Shown here: one piece after another, positions 55,592 to 63,998 of the stretch
Layout of the letters: each line of letters opens with the position of its first letter
Position numbering within the stretch: position 1 is the first letter of the stretch
DNA from: Fidelibacterota bacterium
Lineage (GTDB): Bacteria; Fidelibacterota; UBA8477; JABMPR01
Direction: 5' to 3'
Length of the DNA stretch: 64,000 nucleotides
Assembly (NCBI GenBank): GCA_021734325.1
Contig: JAIPJF010000005.1
Location: forward strand, 97,474 to 161,473
Position numbers and translations under genes: made by a program
The notes under the pieces: model-generated
What the model saw: the letters and a program-made list of their open reading frames with translations, nothing else
Databases searched by the model: none
Told to the model about the DNA's origin: nothing

Positions 55592-56347
55592 ATGAAAATT
55601 GTTGTTTGTGTCAAGCAGGTGCCTGATACTGAAACAAAAGTGGTCATTGGAGGAGATGGACTTTCCATCAATGCTGCTGATGTTAAATATGTAATGAACC
55701 CCTACGACGAATATGCTGTCGAGGAAGCACTTAAAATCAAAGAGGCTAATGGTGAAGGTGAGGTTGTGATCCTTTCCCTGGGGGGAGAGGAAGTTCAACC
55801 TGTCATGCGAACTGCGATGGCCATGGGTGCTGATAGCGGAATTCTTTTAAAAGTTGAAAATGCTGCCCTTGCTGATGGACTTTCAATTGCCAGAGCATTG
55901 GCAGATGAGATAAAAACACTGGACGCAGATCTTATTCTGGCCGGGAAGCTCGCCATAGATGGATATGGATCTCAGGTGGCGACCATTCTTGGTGAACTCC
56001 TTGATCTACCCGTATTGCCGACAGCAAAATCCTTGATCCTTGCTGATGGTGTCGCAACCATCGAAAGGGAAATTGAGGGTGGTGTCGAGACTGTCCAGAC
56101 CAAGACACCTTGTGTTATTACCGCAGAGAAAGGTCTCAATGAACCCCGCTACCCAGCTCTCAAAGGGATTATGCAGGCTAAACGCAAGCCCCTGGAAGTC
56201 AAAGAGGTATCGCTTGCTGAAGAAGGCATCGAAATTCTTGAAATGAGTTACCCTCCAAGAAAACCGGAGGGTCGCATCGTTGGTCAGGGTCCTGAAGCTG
56301 CCGTTGAATTAATTAAACTGCTTCGTGATGAAGCTCAGGTCATATAG
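55592..56347 (+). CDS. etfB: Electron transfer flavoprotein, beta subunit
   Basis: From ATG 55592 (AAGGAG upstream) the protein is 251 residues. It opens with MKIVVCVKQVPDT, and NPYDEYAVEEALKIKE is the conserved early motif. It binds AMP and, with EtfA, carries electrons from acyl-CoA dehydrogenases to the quinone pool. etfA starts 10 bp downstream. Confidence 0.95.
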   Translation: MKIVVCVKQVPDTETKVVIGGDGLSINAADVKYVMNPYDEYAVEEALKIKEANGEGEVVILSLGGEEVQPVMRTAMAMGADSGILLKVENAALADGLSIARALADEIKTLDADLILAGKLAIDGYGSQVATILGELLDLPVLPTAKSLILADGVATIEREIEGGVETVQTKTPCVITAEKGLNEPRYPALKGIMQAKRKPLEVKEVSLAEEGIEILEMSYPPRKPEGRIVGQGPEAAVELIKLLRDEAQVI

Positions 56348-56356
56348 GAGGCTATC

Positions 56357-57331
56357 ATGGGTCAAATTTTAGTTTATGCCGAACAACGTGATGGTCAATT
56401 AAAATCTTATGCACTGGAAGCAATTTCCGAGGGACGACGGTTGGCAGATGCTTCAGGTATGACGCTTTCAGTTTGTTTGATCGGATCAGGTGTTTCAGGC
56501 CTGGCTGCTACAATTGGCTCCTACGGAGCCGAGACTGTATATATGGCTGATGATGCATCCCTGGCGACCTATTCACCAGGTGCTTATACAAAACTTTTGG
56601 TTGACACGCTGAAAAGTAGCTCCGCAACGGTGGTTCTGCTCAGCTCATCTTCAATGGGTCGTGAGATAGCAGCCCTGCTGGCAGCAAAAGCTAATGCAAG
56701 CTTGCTGAGTGATGTAATTGGAACTGTCTGGGAGAGCGATCATCTGGTCGTCAAGAGACCGGTTTATGCCGGAAAAGCTTTTCTCAGGATTGCGGCAAAA
56801 CGATTCCCAGTGATCGTGACACTCAGACCGAATGTATTTGCAGCAGATGAAAAAGGCGGTAGTGCTGCGATTGAAAAGCTCGCAGTATCCCTGTCTGAAA
56901 AGGATGCACGGGTTACGATTACAGGAACCTCCATGAAGGACTCCGGTCGACCCGAACTTACCGAGGCGAGCATTATTGTTTCCGGTGGGCGAGGAATGGG
57001 CGGACCTGAGAATTATAAAATTATTGAGGAACTGGCTGATACATTCGGCGCAGCAGTTGGAGCCTCAAGAGCTGCTGTGGATGCAGGTTGGCGACCACAC
57101 TCTGATCAGGTTGGTCAAACTGGAAAAACAGTTTCCCCTAACCTGTATATTGCCTGCGGTATTTCCGGTGCGATACAGCACCTGGCAGGTATGAATTCCT
57201 CAAAATGCATCGTTGCAATCAATACTGATCCCGAAGCCCCCATATTCAAGGTGGCTGATTATGGTATCGTTGCCGATCTGTTTGAGGTGGTCCCTGCGCT
57301 GAATACTGCTGCAAAGGAATTACTTGCTTAG
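56357..57331 (+). CDS. etfA: Electron transfer flavoprotein, alpha subunit
   Basis: A 324-residue FAD-binding subunit. The signature region is complete: [61 protein letters not shown] and [20 protein letters not shown]. It forms an operon with etfB and ends in a strong terminator. Confidence 0.96.
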   Translation: MGQILVYAEQRDGQLKSYALEAISEGRRLADASGMTLSVCLIGSGVSGLAATIGSYGAETVYMADDASLATYSPGAYTKLLVDTLKSSSATVVLLSSSSMGREIAALLAAKANASLLSDVIGTVWESDHLVVKRPVYAGKAFLRIAAKRFPVIVTLRPNVFAADEKGGSAAIEKLAVSLSEKDARVTITGTSMKDSGRPELTEASIIVSGGRGMGGPENYKIIEELADTFGAAVGASRAAVDAGWRPHSDQVGQTGKTVSPNLYIACGISGAIQHLAGMNSSKCIVAINTDPEAPIFKVADYGIVADLFEVVPALNTAAKELLA

Positions 57332-57355
57332 AAGTATTCCTGTTTGAGTTAATAC

Positions 57356-57389
57356 AGGGGTGGGCAGAATGTCCACCCCTTTTTTTTTC
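57356..57389 (+). terminator. Rho-independent terminator of etfBA
   Basis: AGGGGTGG and CCACCCCT pair around GGCAGAATGT and are followed by nine T residues. Confidence 0.88.
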
Positions 57390-57639
57390 TGCCCCTTGCG
57401 AGCACCGCAAACTGAGGGGTTCACAAGGGTGGATAACCACGACGAAGCCCCGACAAGCTTGTCAGGACGAAGACGGATTTTTGCCTCACCAAAGTGGCTT
57501 ATGGAGCAAGGACCACGGGTTCAGAATCCTGCCAACGGTGGATTGGCATGGGGAACTCCATCCCGGAAGATGATTGAATTTGGCCCTGCAAAAAATGTGA
57601 ATTTCGTTGCTATATGGATCACGCGGTTTAAGATGCACA
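57390..57639. repeat. Repeat-like intergenic region with palindrome
   Basis: There is no supported gene here. CCCCGACAAGCTTGTCAGGA (57448-57467) contains the perfect 12-base palindrome GACAAGCTTGTC and shares the CCCGACA...TGTC frame with the palindromes in rnpB and the broken tRNA. The plus-strand frame 57360-57650 reads through without protein-like features and is probably spurious. Confidence 0.45.
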
Positions 57640-58311
57640 ATGATGAATAACCTGAAAGCCGTGCTCTTTGACCTTGATGGCACCCTGGTTGATACCAGTC
57701 GTGATATCACAGCGAATCTTAATCGTGCCTTTGTATCAATGAATTACCCAAAGTTATCCCATGAAACGATTCTCTCTCATGTTGGGTTTGGCGCTCATTT
57801 TCTGGTCGAGAAATGTCTTCATGAAAATCAACCGGATATTGTCGTCGATGAGAAATTGGTGACTGAAGTCTGGGAACGGTTTCGGGATTTTTACCGCGTA
57901 CATATAGTTGATGAAGCAAGTCCATATCCTGGTGTGAGGGAATTCCTTGAAAGCGAGAACCGTCCCATGGGAGTTATCTCGAATAAACCGGAAGAATTTG
58001 TTCAGGCAGTATTGAGGGAATTGGGTTTGATCCATCATTTTAATTTTGCCTGGGGACGGGATACCCTTCCCGTATCAAAACCCAATCCAGAGGTGATCCG
58101 TTACGGGGTGCATGAACTTAAGATTGAAGATCCAAAACTTGTGTGCATGGTCGGGGACAACCCTGTAGACATTATAGCAGCAAAAGGCGCCGGTACAATA
58201 TCTGTAGCGCTTTCTCAGGGCTTCTCTCCCCGAAAGCTGCTTGAAGAAGAGACACCTGATTTTCTTTTCAAAACATTCCAACAATTTGCTGAAATGGCCA
58301 AAGGCGAATAA
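57640..58311 (+). CDS. gph: HAD phosphatase, phosphoglycolate phosphatase-like
   Basis: A 223-residue HAD hydrolase with FDLDGTLVDTS (nucleophile Asp), a helical cap, SNKPEEF (motif II/III region) and MVGDNPVDIIAAKGAG (metal Asp). The layout matches phosphoglycolate phosphatase, but related sugar phosphatases cannot be excluded. The start is ATG 57640 or 57643; no clear RBS is present. Confidence 0.85.
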   Translation: MMNNLKAVLFDLDGTLVDTSRDITANLNRAFVSMNYPKLSHETILSHVGFGAHFLVEKCLHENQPDIVVDEKLVTEVWERFRDFYRVHIVDEASPYPGVREFLESENRPMGVISNKPEEFVQAVLRELGLIHHFNFAWGRDTLPVSKPNPEVIRYGVHELKIEDPKLVCMVGDNPVDIIAAKGAGTISVALSQGFSPRKLLEEETPDFLFKTFQQFAEMAKGE

Positions 58312-58409
58312 TTTTAATCCTGTTAAAACCTTAAATTTCTTCCAAATTATGTGCGTTAATTAACTATTCTTTCGAACTCAAAGAGTAGAAACTTCTTTGG
58401 GGATGTAAT

Positions 58410-60827
58410 TTGAGAAAATTTATACTTATAAATCTGATTTCCATTTCAACACTCCTGGCATCGGCTCCTGCAAAACCAGGTGTACTCCCCTCGGAAAAGG
58501 TCAAACAGTTTAGTTCAATCATGGCCAAGGAATATTCAACTGGTGGTCTTGCAAAGACAATGAAACGGGTGCAAGCAGCGAACAATCAGCTATTTCTGAA
58601 TGGAAATCAAAGTGTTGATGCCTTCGCTGATATCTCGATGGGTTTTCCGGTTATTCTAGGATCATATACAGATGCAAGTGATCCCAATACTGTTGTCGAT
58701 CTCCTTCAGCAGGAGCTTTTTGATGGTCCCTGGCCAACAGTCACCATGACTGAACACTATGCAGAAATGTCCTATGATAAATTTCATCTTTCAGGACAGG
58801 TATATGGTTGGTATGAATTGGCCCATAACAGCGTTTATTATGAAGGATCCCAGACTGATCCCTATGACAATGGCTTCTTTGGGCCTGATAGTGGTGTTGG
58901 CGAGTTCCTGAAAGAGGCCCTGGATCTGTCCGATCAGGAGATTGATTTTACTCTCTATGATAATGATGGACCAGATGGGGTCCCCAATTCTGGTGACGAT
59001 GATGGCTATGTAGATGCTGTATTTTTTGTCCATTCAGGAGAGGGTGGAGAAGGTGGCGGTCCTTACATTTGGTCCCATAGTTGGAGCTATTCCGGATGGT
59101 GGGGAAGCGCCTACCCGACGAATGATATCGGCCACAACGGATCAGTGATCAAGGTGAATGAATATATTATTCAGCCTGCCGTCAGCAGTTCGGGAGGTTT
59201 AATAGAAATTGGCGTGTTTTCCCACGAATTTGGCCATGCCCTGGGTTTACCCGATCTTTATGACACAGATTATTCTTCTGGAGGTGTCGGAGACTGGTGT
59301 CTCATGTCCGGTGGATCGTGGACCACACCATCCAGTCCTACTCACATGTCAGCCTGGTGCAAGGAGATGTTAGGTTGGCTTGTCCCGATTGTCCCCGGTG
59401 AAAACTCTATTGCTCAACTTATTCCCAATGTTGAGCAGAACCCCTTTGCCATCAAACTATGGAGCCACGGTGAGTTAAATCCTTTTATTAGTCCTTACAG
59501 CAACGGTCAGGATGTTGGCCAGGAATATTTTTTAATCGAAAACAGGCAGAATATTGGTACAGAACAACATATACCAGGTACTGGTTTGATGATCTGGCAT
59601 GTGGATAATTCGCAGTATCACAATGATGATGAAACCCACCGCATGGTGGACATAAAAGCTGCTAACAACGCAGCTAATGTTTCAGGACCTGGTGCTTCAT
59701 GGCCTGGGACCAGCCTCAATCGCAACTTTGATTATGCTACCGCTCCCTCTTCGGTGGGATGGGCGGGGGTCAACACAGAAGTGGCTCTGCTGAACATTTC
59801 AGATCCTGATACGATAATGCACGCAGATATTGAAGTATTTGAGCTTAACCCGCAACTCACTCTGCAAGATCTGATTGTTGAGGAAGAGGTCCATGATCAT
59901 ATTTATGCTCCTGGAGAGGTCCTGGAGATTTGGGTTGCAATTGGAAATTCGGGAGCAGAAACCAATAATTTGACAGCCACCCTGAGTACTGCAGGAACAC
60001 ATGTAAATATTACTGTGCCCACTGTGGAGTTCGATCCCATCGATTTTCTTGAGACTGATTTTGCGAAACTACCTTTTGAATTGGAGCTCGACCCTGCACT
60101 TTCTTCCCAGGCAAGGACCTTCGATATTGCACTTTTATCTGATGAGATGACGAAAGCAGTACACATGGAATTCAGATTGATGCTCGGGAATCCAGACTTG
60201 GCGGTTATTGATGATGATGGCGTGGTCAGCGGGGATGGTGATTATCAAGCCTACTACACGCGGGCCATTGATTTAACTGACCGGATTTATACTGTCTGGG
60301 ATATTGCAGATGCAGGTACGCCAACAATTGAATGGCTGCAAAAGATGCCTACCCTCATCTGGTATTCAGGTGATAATCAATCTCCCCTGGATAGTAACAG
60401 GATCGAACTCATCTCAACATTTCTTGATGAGGGTGGAAATATTTTGATGAGTGGTCAGGATATGGCCAATGATTCGGCGATGGTGAAGGATTTTCTGGCT
60501 AAATATTTTGCTGCCGAGCTGAAAGTGAGTTCAGTCAAGACCACCCGGGTATATGGTGAGGTCAGTCATGATATTATGACAGGGCTGATCAATATTCGCT
60601 ATTCAATTCAACGGCAGCTACCAATCAGACAGCTACAGATGGGTACAATATTTTGGAGGGTGGATCATCTCTGTTCAAATATCCCTTATGGGGAAACACC
60701 TCCTGTGGATCTTCAGTGCGCACAGATTCATTTTCAACGATCATGCTGGGTTTTGGTCTCGAAGCGCTGGGTGGATTTGATGGTGAAGCCGACCCTCCTC
60801 GGGCAGATGTCATCTATCGCATGCTGA
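58410..60827 (+). CDS. M6 family secreted metalloprotease (frameshifted 3' part)
   Basis: A secreted zinc protease (signal peptide ending near LLASAPA) of the immune inhibitor A type. The zinc motif HEFGHALGLPDLYD begins at H272, followed by WCLMSGGSW, and beta-sandwich and Rossmann-like domains follow. Up to about 60590 the frame is good. After DIMTGLIN the text becomes nonsense (QRQLPIRQLQ...) while proper coding continues in the -1 frame (FNSTAATNQTATDG). So a one-base deletion, a 2-base insertion or a sequencing error truncates it. The start is TTG with GGGGATG upstream. Confidence 0.85.
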   Translation: MRKFILINLISISTLLASAPAKPGVLPSEKVKQFSSIMAKEYSTGGLAKTMKRVQAANNQLFLNGNQSVDAFADISMGFPVILGSYTDASDPNTVVDLLQQELFDGPWPTVTMTEHYAEMSYDKFHLSGQVYGWYELAHNSVYYEGSQTDPYDNGFFGPDSGVGEFLKEALDLSDQEIDFTLYDNDGPDGVPNSGDDDGYVDAVFFVHSGEGGEGGGPYIWSHSWSYSGWWGSAYPTNDIGHNGSVIKVNEYIIQPAVSSSGGLIEIGVFSHEFGHALGLPDLYDTDYSSGGVGDWCLMSGGSWTTPSSPTHMSAWCKEMLGWLVPIVPGENSIAQLIPNVEQNPFAIKLWSHGELNPFISPYSNGQDVGQEYFLIENRQNIGTEQHIPGTGLMIWHVDNSQYHNDDETHRMVDIKAANNAANVSGPGASWPGTSLNRNFDYATAPSSVGWAGVNTEVALLNISDPDTIMHADIEVFELNPQLTLQDLIVEEEVHDHIYAPGEVLEIWVAIGNSGAETNNLTATLSTAGTHVNITVPTVEFDPIDFLETDFAKLPFELELDPALSSQARTFDIALLSDEMTKAVHMEFRLMLGNPDLAVIDDDGVVSGDGDYQAYYTRAIDLTDRIYTVWDIADAGTPTIEWLQKMPTLIWYSGDNQSPLDSNRIELISTFLDEGGNILMSGQDMANDSAMVKDFLAKYFAAELKVSSVKTTRVYGEVSHDIMTGLINIRYSIQRQLPIRQLQMGTIFWRVDHLCSNIPYGETPPVDLQCAQIHFQRSCWVLVSKRWVDLMVKPTLLGQMSSIAC

Positions 60828-61138
60828 GCTGGCTGGAGGGAAATCTGGTTGAGGTCGATCGATCTAAACCTCTTCCAAACTCAGCTGGAATTATTGCCGC
60901 GTACCCCAATCCATTTAATCCTGAGATCCAACTAAAGGTCCAGCTCATGGATGGTGAAGCGGGTGAATTATGGATCACAGATCTTCGCGGTGCGACGGTG
61001 GACAGGATCTCAGTATCTCAATCTGGATCTCTTACATGGAAACCACGAAACCAGCTTTCTTCCGGACTGTACTTTGTACGGCTCATGGTAAATGGGGAAG
61101 CACGCGGCAGCTGGCAAAAAATCACCTTTCTCAAATAA
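60653..61138 (+). pseudogene. C-terminal part of the M6 protease with type IX sorting domain
   Basis: This frame continues the M6 protein after the frameshift; its coding text extends back to about 60600. It holds the end of the protease's accessory domain and then the typical C-terminal sorting domain: AAYPNPFNPEIQLKV, ELWITDLRGATV and SSGLYFVRL. This marks secretion by a Por/type IX system in the FCB group. The TTG at 60653 is only a track start. If the frameshift is an assembly error, both parts form one protein of about 900 residues. Confidence 0.8.
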
Positions 61139-61213
61139 TCTGAAGCAGAATCCCAAGTGGAACGGGCAGGATATCTGATTAAGGAGTGAATAGTTATTTT
61201 CGCGAAATTTGTA

Positions 61214-61243
61214 TTGCAGACACTTGAGAGCTAGCTGTATACT
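61214..61243 (+). promoter_or_regulatory. Putative promoter of the leader/cysteine synthase transcript
   Basis: TTGCAG (-35), 18 bases, TATACT (-10), about 10 bases before the leader ORF. Confidence 0.5.
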
Positions 61244-61254
61244 TACCAGGTATG

Positions 61255-61332
61255 ATGAAGAACACTAAAATGCATATGAAAATGTCAAGTTGCCAATGTT
61301 GCACCGACAAGAAGGATGTAACCGGTAAGTAG
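61255..61332 (+). CDS. Met/Cys-rich leader peptide (candidate attenuator)
   Basis: A 25-codon ORF, too short for the track: MKNTKMHMKM then SSCQCC and CTDKKDVTGK. Seven of 25 residues are sulfur amino acids (four Met, three Cys within four codons). An ATG one codon earlier could also start it; a weak AGG lies just before. The ORF ends 28 bases before a Rho-independent terminator that precedes a cysteine-synthase-like gene. TAACCGG in its last codons (61319-61325) is complementary to CCGGTTA in the terminator (61366-61372). The layout fits ribosome-mediated transcription attenuation by sulfur amino acid supply. Confidence 0.6.
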   Translation: MKNTKMHMKMSSCQCCTDKKDVTGK

Positions 61333-61360
61333 CTTTTTCATAGACATTGAAATATTGAAG

Positions 61361-61392
61361 AGCCCCCGGTTATGAATCGGGGGCTTTTTTTT
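61361..61392 (+). terminator. Terminator/attenuator before the cysteine-synthase-like gene
   Basis: AGCCCCCG and CGGGGGCT form a perfect 8-bp stem with the loop GTTATGAAT, followed by eight T residues. Because it lies between the leader ORF and the next gene, it probably acts as a regulated attenuator rather than a plain end. Confidence 0.85.
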
Positions 61393-61458
61393 GTCTTGGA
61401 ATAGACAGTTATGAGGAACCAAAGGGTTTTACTTATCAGGAGAAGGAATAAAGAAGCT

Positions 61459-62445
61459 ATGACAACAAATAAAAACAAGCGAGTCTACACAAGTATAACA
61501 GATCTGATTGGAAGCATCGAAAATCCGACGCCAGTGATCGTGGTTAATGAAAGGATAAATCCCAATCCAGAGTTCACCCTGGGCATCAAACTGGAGCGCT
61601 ACAATATCTTTGGATCGATCAAGGATCGAGTGGCCTTGAAAATGCTGCAGGAAAAAATATTTACTGGTGGTCAGTCAATTCTAGAGGCGTCCTCTGGAAA
61701 CACTGCGCTGGCGTTGGCTGCCATTGGGAATGCCATGGGAGTGCCTGTTGAGATCGCCATACCTGAACGGGCACCTGAAGAAAAGAAGCAATTACTCCGA
61801 TTATTGGGTGTAAATGAGCTGTGGGAAGCAGAGGATGCACTCTGTCCGCTCTATCCCAACGAGGGAGCAAGGGGCCTGGCTAAAAGTCTCGCGGAAAGTT
61901 CAGCCTACGAAGGCAAATACGTTTATCTAAATCAATATGAAAATGCCTTGAATGTTCAGGCCCATTATGAAACGACTGGCCCTGAGTTATGGAATCAGTT
62001 TGATGGAAAAATTGACATGTTCTTTGCAGGATTTGGAACAGGTGCAACGATTACAGGGGTTGCCAAATTCCTTAAGGAGAAGAATCCTGATATTAAAATT
62101 ATTGGGATTGAACCAAGTTCTCCTGACCACTCGCTTTCAGGACTGAAGCGAATATCGGATCTGGCCGAGGAATACATCCCGGAGATTCTTGATCTTTCTC
62201 TTATTGATGAGATTGTGGAGGTGGATGATCGTGAAGCCGCAGAAACAGGCATCATGCTGGCACGCAAGGGCGGCCTTCTCGTTGGTCCAAGTACTGGGGC
62301 AATTGTTCACGCTGCACTGGAATATGGTAAAACCCACCAGGGGATCGCTGCTGCTATTTCCCCTGATGACGCTTTCAAGTATACAAGTTTCTATGCAAAA
62401 TATCTCGAAGATGAAATTGCCTTAAAAGAGCTCTTATACTATTGA
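61459..62445 (+). CDS. Cysteine synthase family PLP enzyme
   Basis: From ATG 61459 the protein is 328 residues. It is a fold type II PLP enzyme of the CysK/CysM group: the cofactor lysine is in NIFGSIKDRVA, the substrate loop is EASSGNTALALAA, the phosphate-binding loop is AGFGTGATITG and the C-terminal part has GPSTGAIVHAA. It makes cysteine from activated serine and sulfide or a sulfur-carrier protein, or is a close relative such as cystathionine beta-synthase. ATG 61411 is the longer option but has no RBS. The upstream leader and attenuator support a role in sulfur amino acid synthesis. Confidence 0.88.
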   Translation: MTTNKNKRVYTSITDLIGSIENPTPVIVVNERINPNPEFTLGIKLERYNIFGSIKDRVALKMLQEKIFTGGQSILEASSGNTALALAAIGNAMGVPVEIAIPERAPEEKKQLLRLLGVNELWEAEDALCPLYPNEGARGLAKSLAESSAYEGKYVYLNQYENALNVQAHYETTGPELWNQFDGKIDMFFAGFGTGATITGVAKFLKEKNPDIKIIGIEPSSPDHSLSGLKRISDLAEEYIPEILDLSLIDEIVEVDDREAAETGIMLARKGGLLVGPSTGAIVHAALEYGKTHQGIAAAISPDDAFKYTSFYAKYLEDEIALKELLYY

Positions 62446-62472
62446 GCAGGAGAATTATATTCCGCCCATGAA

Positions 62473-63414
62473 ATGGAAGTATATGACACGGTGTTAAAGC
62501 GATTTACATCCTGGCAATATGCCGGACCGATAGCCATTGTCTTTGCTGCATTTCTGTGGTCTTTAGACGCACTCTTCCGTCAGTCTCTCTACAGTTTACC
62601 CAGCTTATTTATCGTTTTTGCTGAACATGCCCTGGGTCTTCTGATCACTTTGCCCTGGTTGATCCAATTCTGGCCGAGGATAAAATATCTGAGCCACAGG
62701 ACCTGGATTTCCATTTTTTGGGTAGCTGTGTTTGGTGGATTACTTGGGACCCTCGCCTACACGAGCGCATTAAGCTATATAAATTATATCAATTTTTCTG
62801 TCGTTGTTTTGTTGCAGAAACTTCAACCTATTTTTGCCATATTTCTGGCCCGTATTATTCTGAAGGAGCGTTTTAGAGGCAGATTCTACTTCTGGGCATT
62901 TTTAGCCCTCCTAGGTGGATATTTTGTGGCTTTCCCAGACATTCTGCCTCAGTGGCAGGATGGTGGCAAGAATGTGTGGGCGGGACTCCTGGCCGTTGGC
63001 GCCGCCTTTGCCTGGGGCTCATCAACAGTGATGGGTAAATATAGTTTGAGAGATCTCGACGCCAGAATTGTAACGCCCCTGCGTCTTGGTCTCACAGCCA
63101 TGATCAGCGGTATTGGCGTCCTGCTTTTTGTAAGATTGGGCACTCTACCTGTACCCAGCACCGAGCAGGTGTTCTACCTGGTTGCCATCGTGTTCAGCTC
63201 AGGGGCTGTCGCGCTTTCCATTTACTATTTTGGTCTGAAAAAGGTGGAAGCAAGTCAATCAACCATTCTGGAAATGTTCTGGCCGATCTCTGCTGTTACC
63301 ATTGATTGGATCTTCTTTGGGCACGCATTAACCTGGAGCCAAATTCTAGGTGCTGTTCTTATGCTCACAGCCATTTATCGGGTTTCCCAGCGAGAGAAAA
63401 TCATCCCGGTGTAA
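62473..63414 (+). CDS. DMT superfamily transporter (EamA)
   Basis: A 313-residue protein with about ten membrane spans in two EamA repeats (roughly 15-150 and 165-305; for example AAFLWSLDALFRQSL and GAAFAWGSSTVMGKYSL). The family exports amino acids and other metabolites. The gene lies 27 bp after the cysteine-synthase-like gene and is probably under the same attenuator, so export of cysteine or a related compound is a reasonable guess. Confidence 0.85.
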   Translation: MEVYDTVLKRFTSWQYAGPIAIVFAAFLWSLDALFRQSLYSLPSLFIVFAEHALGLLITLPWLIQFWPRIKYLSHRTWISIFWVAVFGGLLGTLAYTSALSYINYINFSVVVLLQKLQPIFAIFLARIILKERFRGRFYFWAFLALLGGYFVAFPDILPQWQDGGKNVWAGLLAVGAAFAWGSSTVMGKYSLRDLDARIVTPLRLGLTAMISGIGVLLFVRLGTLPVPSTEQVFYLVAIVFSSGAVALSIYYFGLKKVEASQSTILEMFWPISAVTIDWIFFGHALTWSQILGAVLMLTAIYRVSQREKIIPV

Positions 63415-63533
63415 AAAAATTTGCACCAAGGCATTCGGCATGTATATTCGCTGCGCCAGAATGTGTTGGCCTTGAGATTATGGGAATTGAATTGCGATAA
63501 GTTTATTCCTGATTCGTAATTCTTCGTTCCTGA

Positions 63534-63618
63534 TTGACAATAAGGGCGCTTAGCTCAGCTGGTTTAGAGCATCCCGACACAAGTGTCGGGAGGGTCGGGT
63601 ATCGACCCTAGAGTACCA
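63534..63618 (+). pseudogene. Broken tRNA-Val copy with palindrome in place of the anticodon arm
   Basis: The 38 bases 63534-63571 are identical to 63634-63671 and contain the 5' acceptor strand and D-arm of tRNA-Val with 10 upstream bases. Where the anticodon arm should be there is a perfect hairpin TCCCGACACAAGTGTCGGGA (63572-63591), then a 5-bp, 7-base-loop hairpin GGGTC...GACCC shaped like a T-arm, and CCA at 63616-63618. No 3' acceptor strand matches, so it cannot fold as a normal tRNA. Confidence 0.7.
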
Positions 63619-63643
63619 TTTTGATAAAGAGTTTTGACAATAA

Positions 63644-63718
63644 GGGCGCTTAGCTCAGCTGGTTTAGAGCACCTGCCTTACAAGCAGGGGGTCGGGGGTT
63701 CGAATCCCTCAGCGCCCA
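63644..63718 (+). tRNA. tRNA-Val (anticodon TAC)
   Basis: A complete 75-nt cloverleaf: acceptor GGGCGCT/AGCGCCC, D-arm GCTC...GAGC, anticodon stem CCTGC/GCAGG with loop CTTACAA (anticodon TAC, valine), and T-arm GGGGG-TTCGAAT-CCCTC. CCA is not encoded. Confidence 0.96.
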
Positions 63719-63725
63719 CCCCCCC

Positions 63726-63757
63726 AAGCCCTTGGGAACTTCGGTTCCTGGGGGCTT
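63726..63757 (+). terminator. UUCG-tetraloop hairpin after tRNA-Val
   Basis: AAGCCCTTGGGAAC and GTTCCTGGGGGCTT pair over 14 positions (with G-T pairs) around TTCG, 8 bases after the tRNA. Only a weak T-run follows. Confidence 0.65.
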
Positions 63758-63911
63758 ATTCGTTTAATAGAGCCTATCCAGAGTGAATGGTCTCGACAAA
63801 CACCCTTACTTTGTTACAATTATTGTTGGTTTATTGACCAATTTAGCGATTCGAAACCCCCGAACCCCGCCAAAGTTAATGCCAGATGGCAAGTCCAGTA
63901 AAAAATTGAGT

Positions 63912-63998
63912 TCAAGTAATCAACTCTACATATTGTTTGACTACGTGTTTAGCAATGCCGGTCACCAAATGAACATAATCCACATCCTGCTTGTGCTG
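63912..63998 (-). CDS. Possible C-terminal gene fragment at right edge
   Basis: The minus strand is open from the right edge to a TGA at 63912-63914, giving 28 residues with protein-like text (DVDYVHLVTGIAKHVVKQY). I do not recognise it. The rest of 63760-63911 shows nothing I can name. Confidence 0.3.
   Translation of the reverse strand, partial: QHKQDVDYVHLVTGIAKHVVKQYVELIT

Noticed and set aside
57480-57560. A tRNA-like T-arm (GGGTTCAGAATCCTGCC)
   Set aside because: No acceptor, D or anticodon arms could be assembled around it.
57360-57650. 96-residue plus-strand ORF after etfA
   Set aside because: It starts inside the etfA terminator, crosses a palindrome and overlaps the gph start; the text is not protein-like.
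63534-63760. Integration site (att) of a mobile island at tRNA-Val
   Set aside because: The repeat covers the 5' half of the tRNA, whereas islands normally duplicate the 3' end, and no integrase is nearby.
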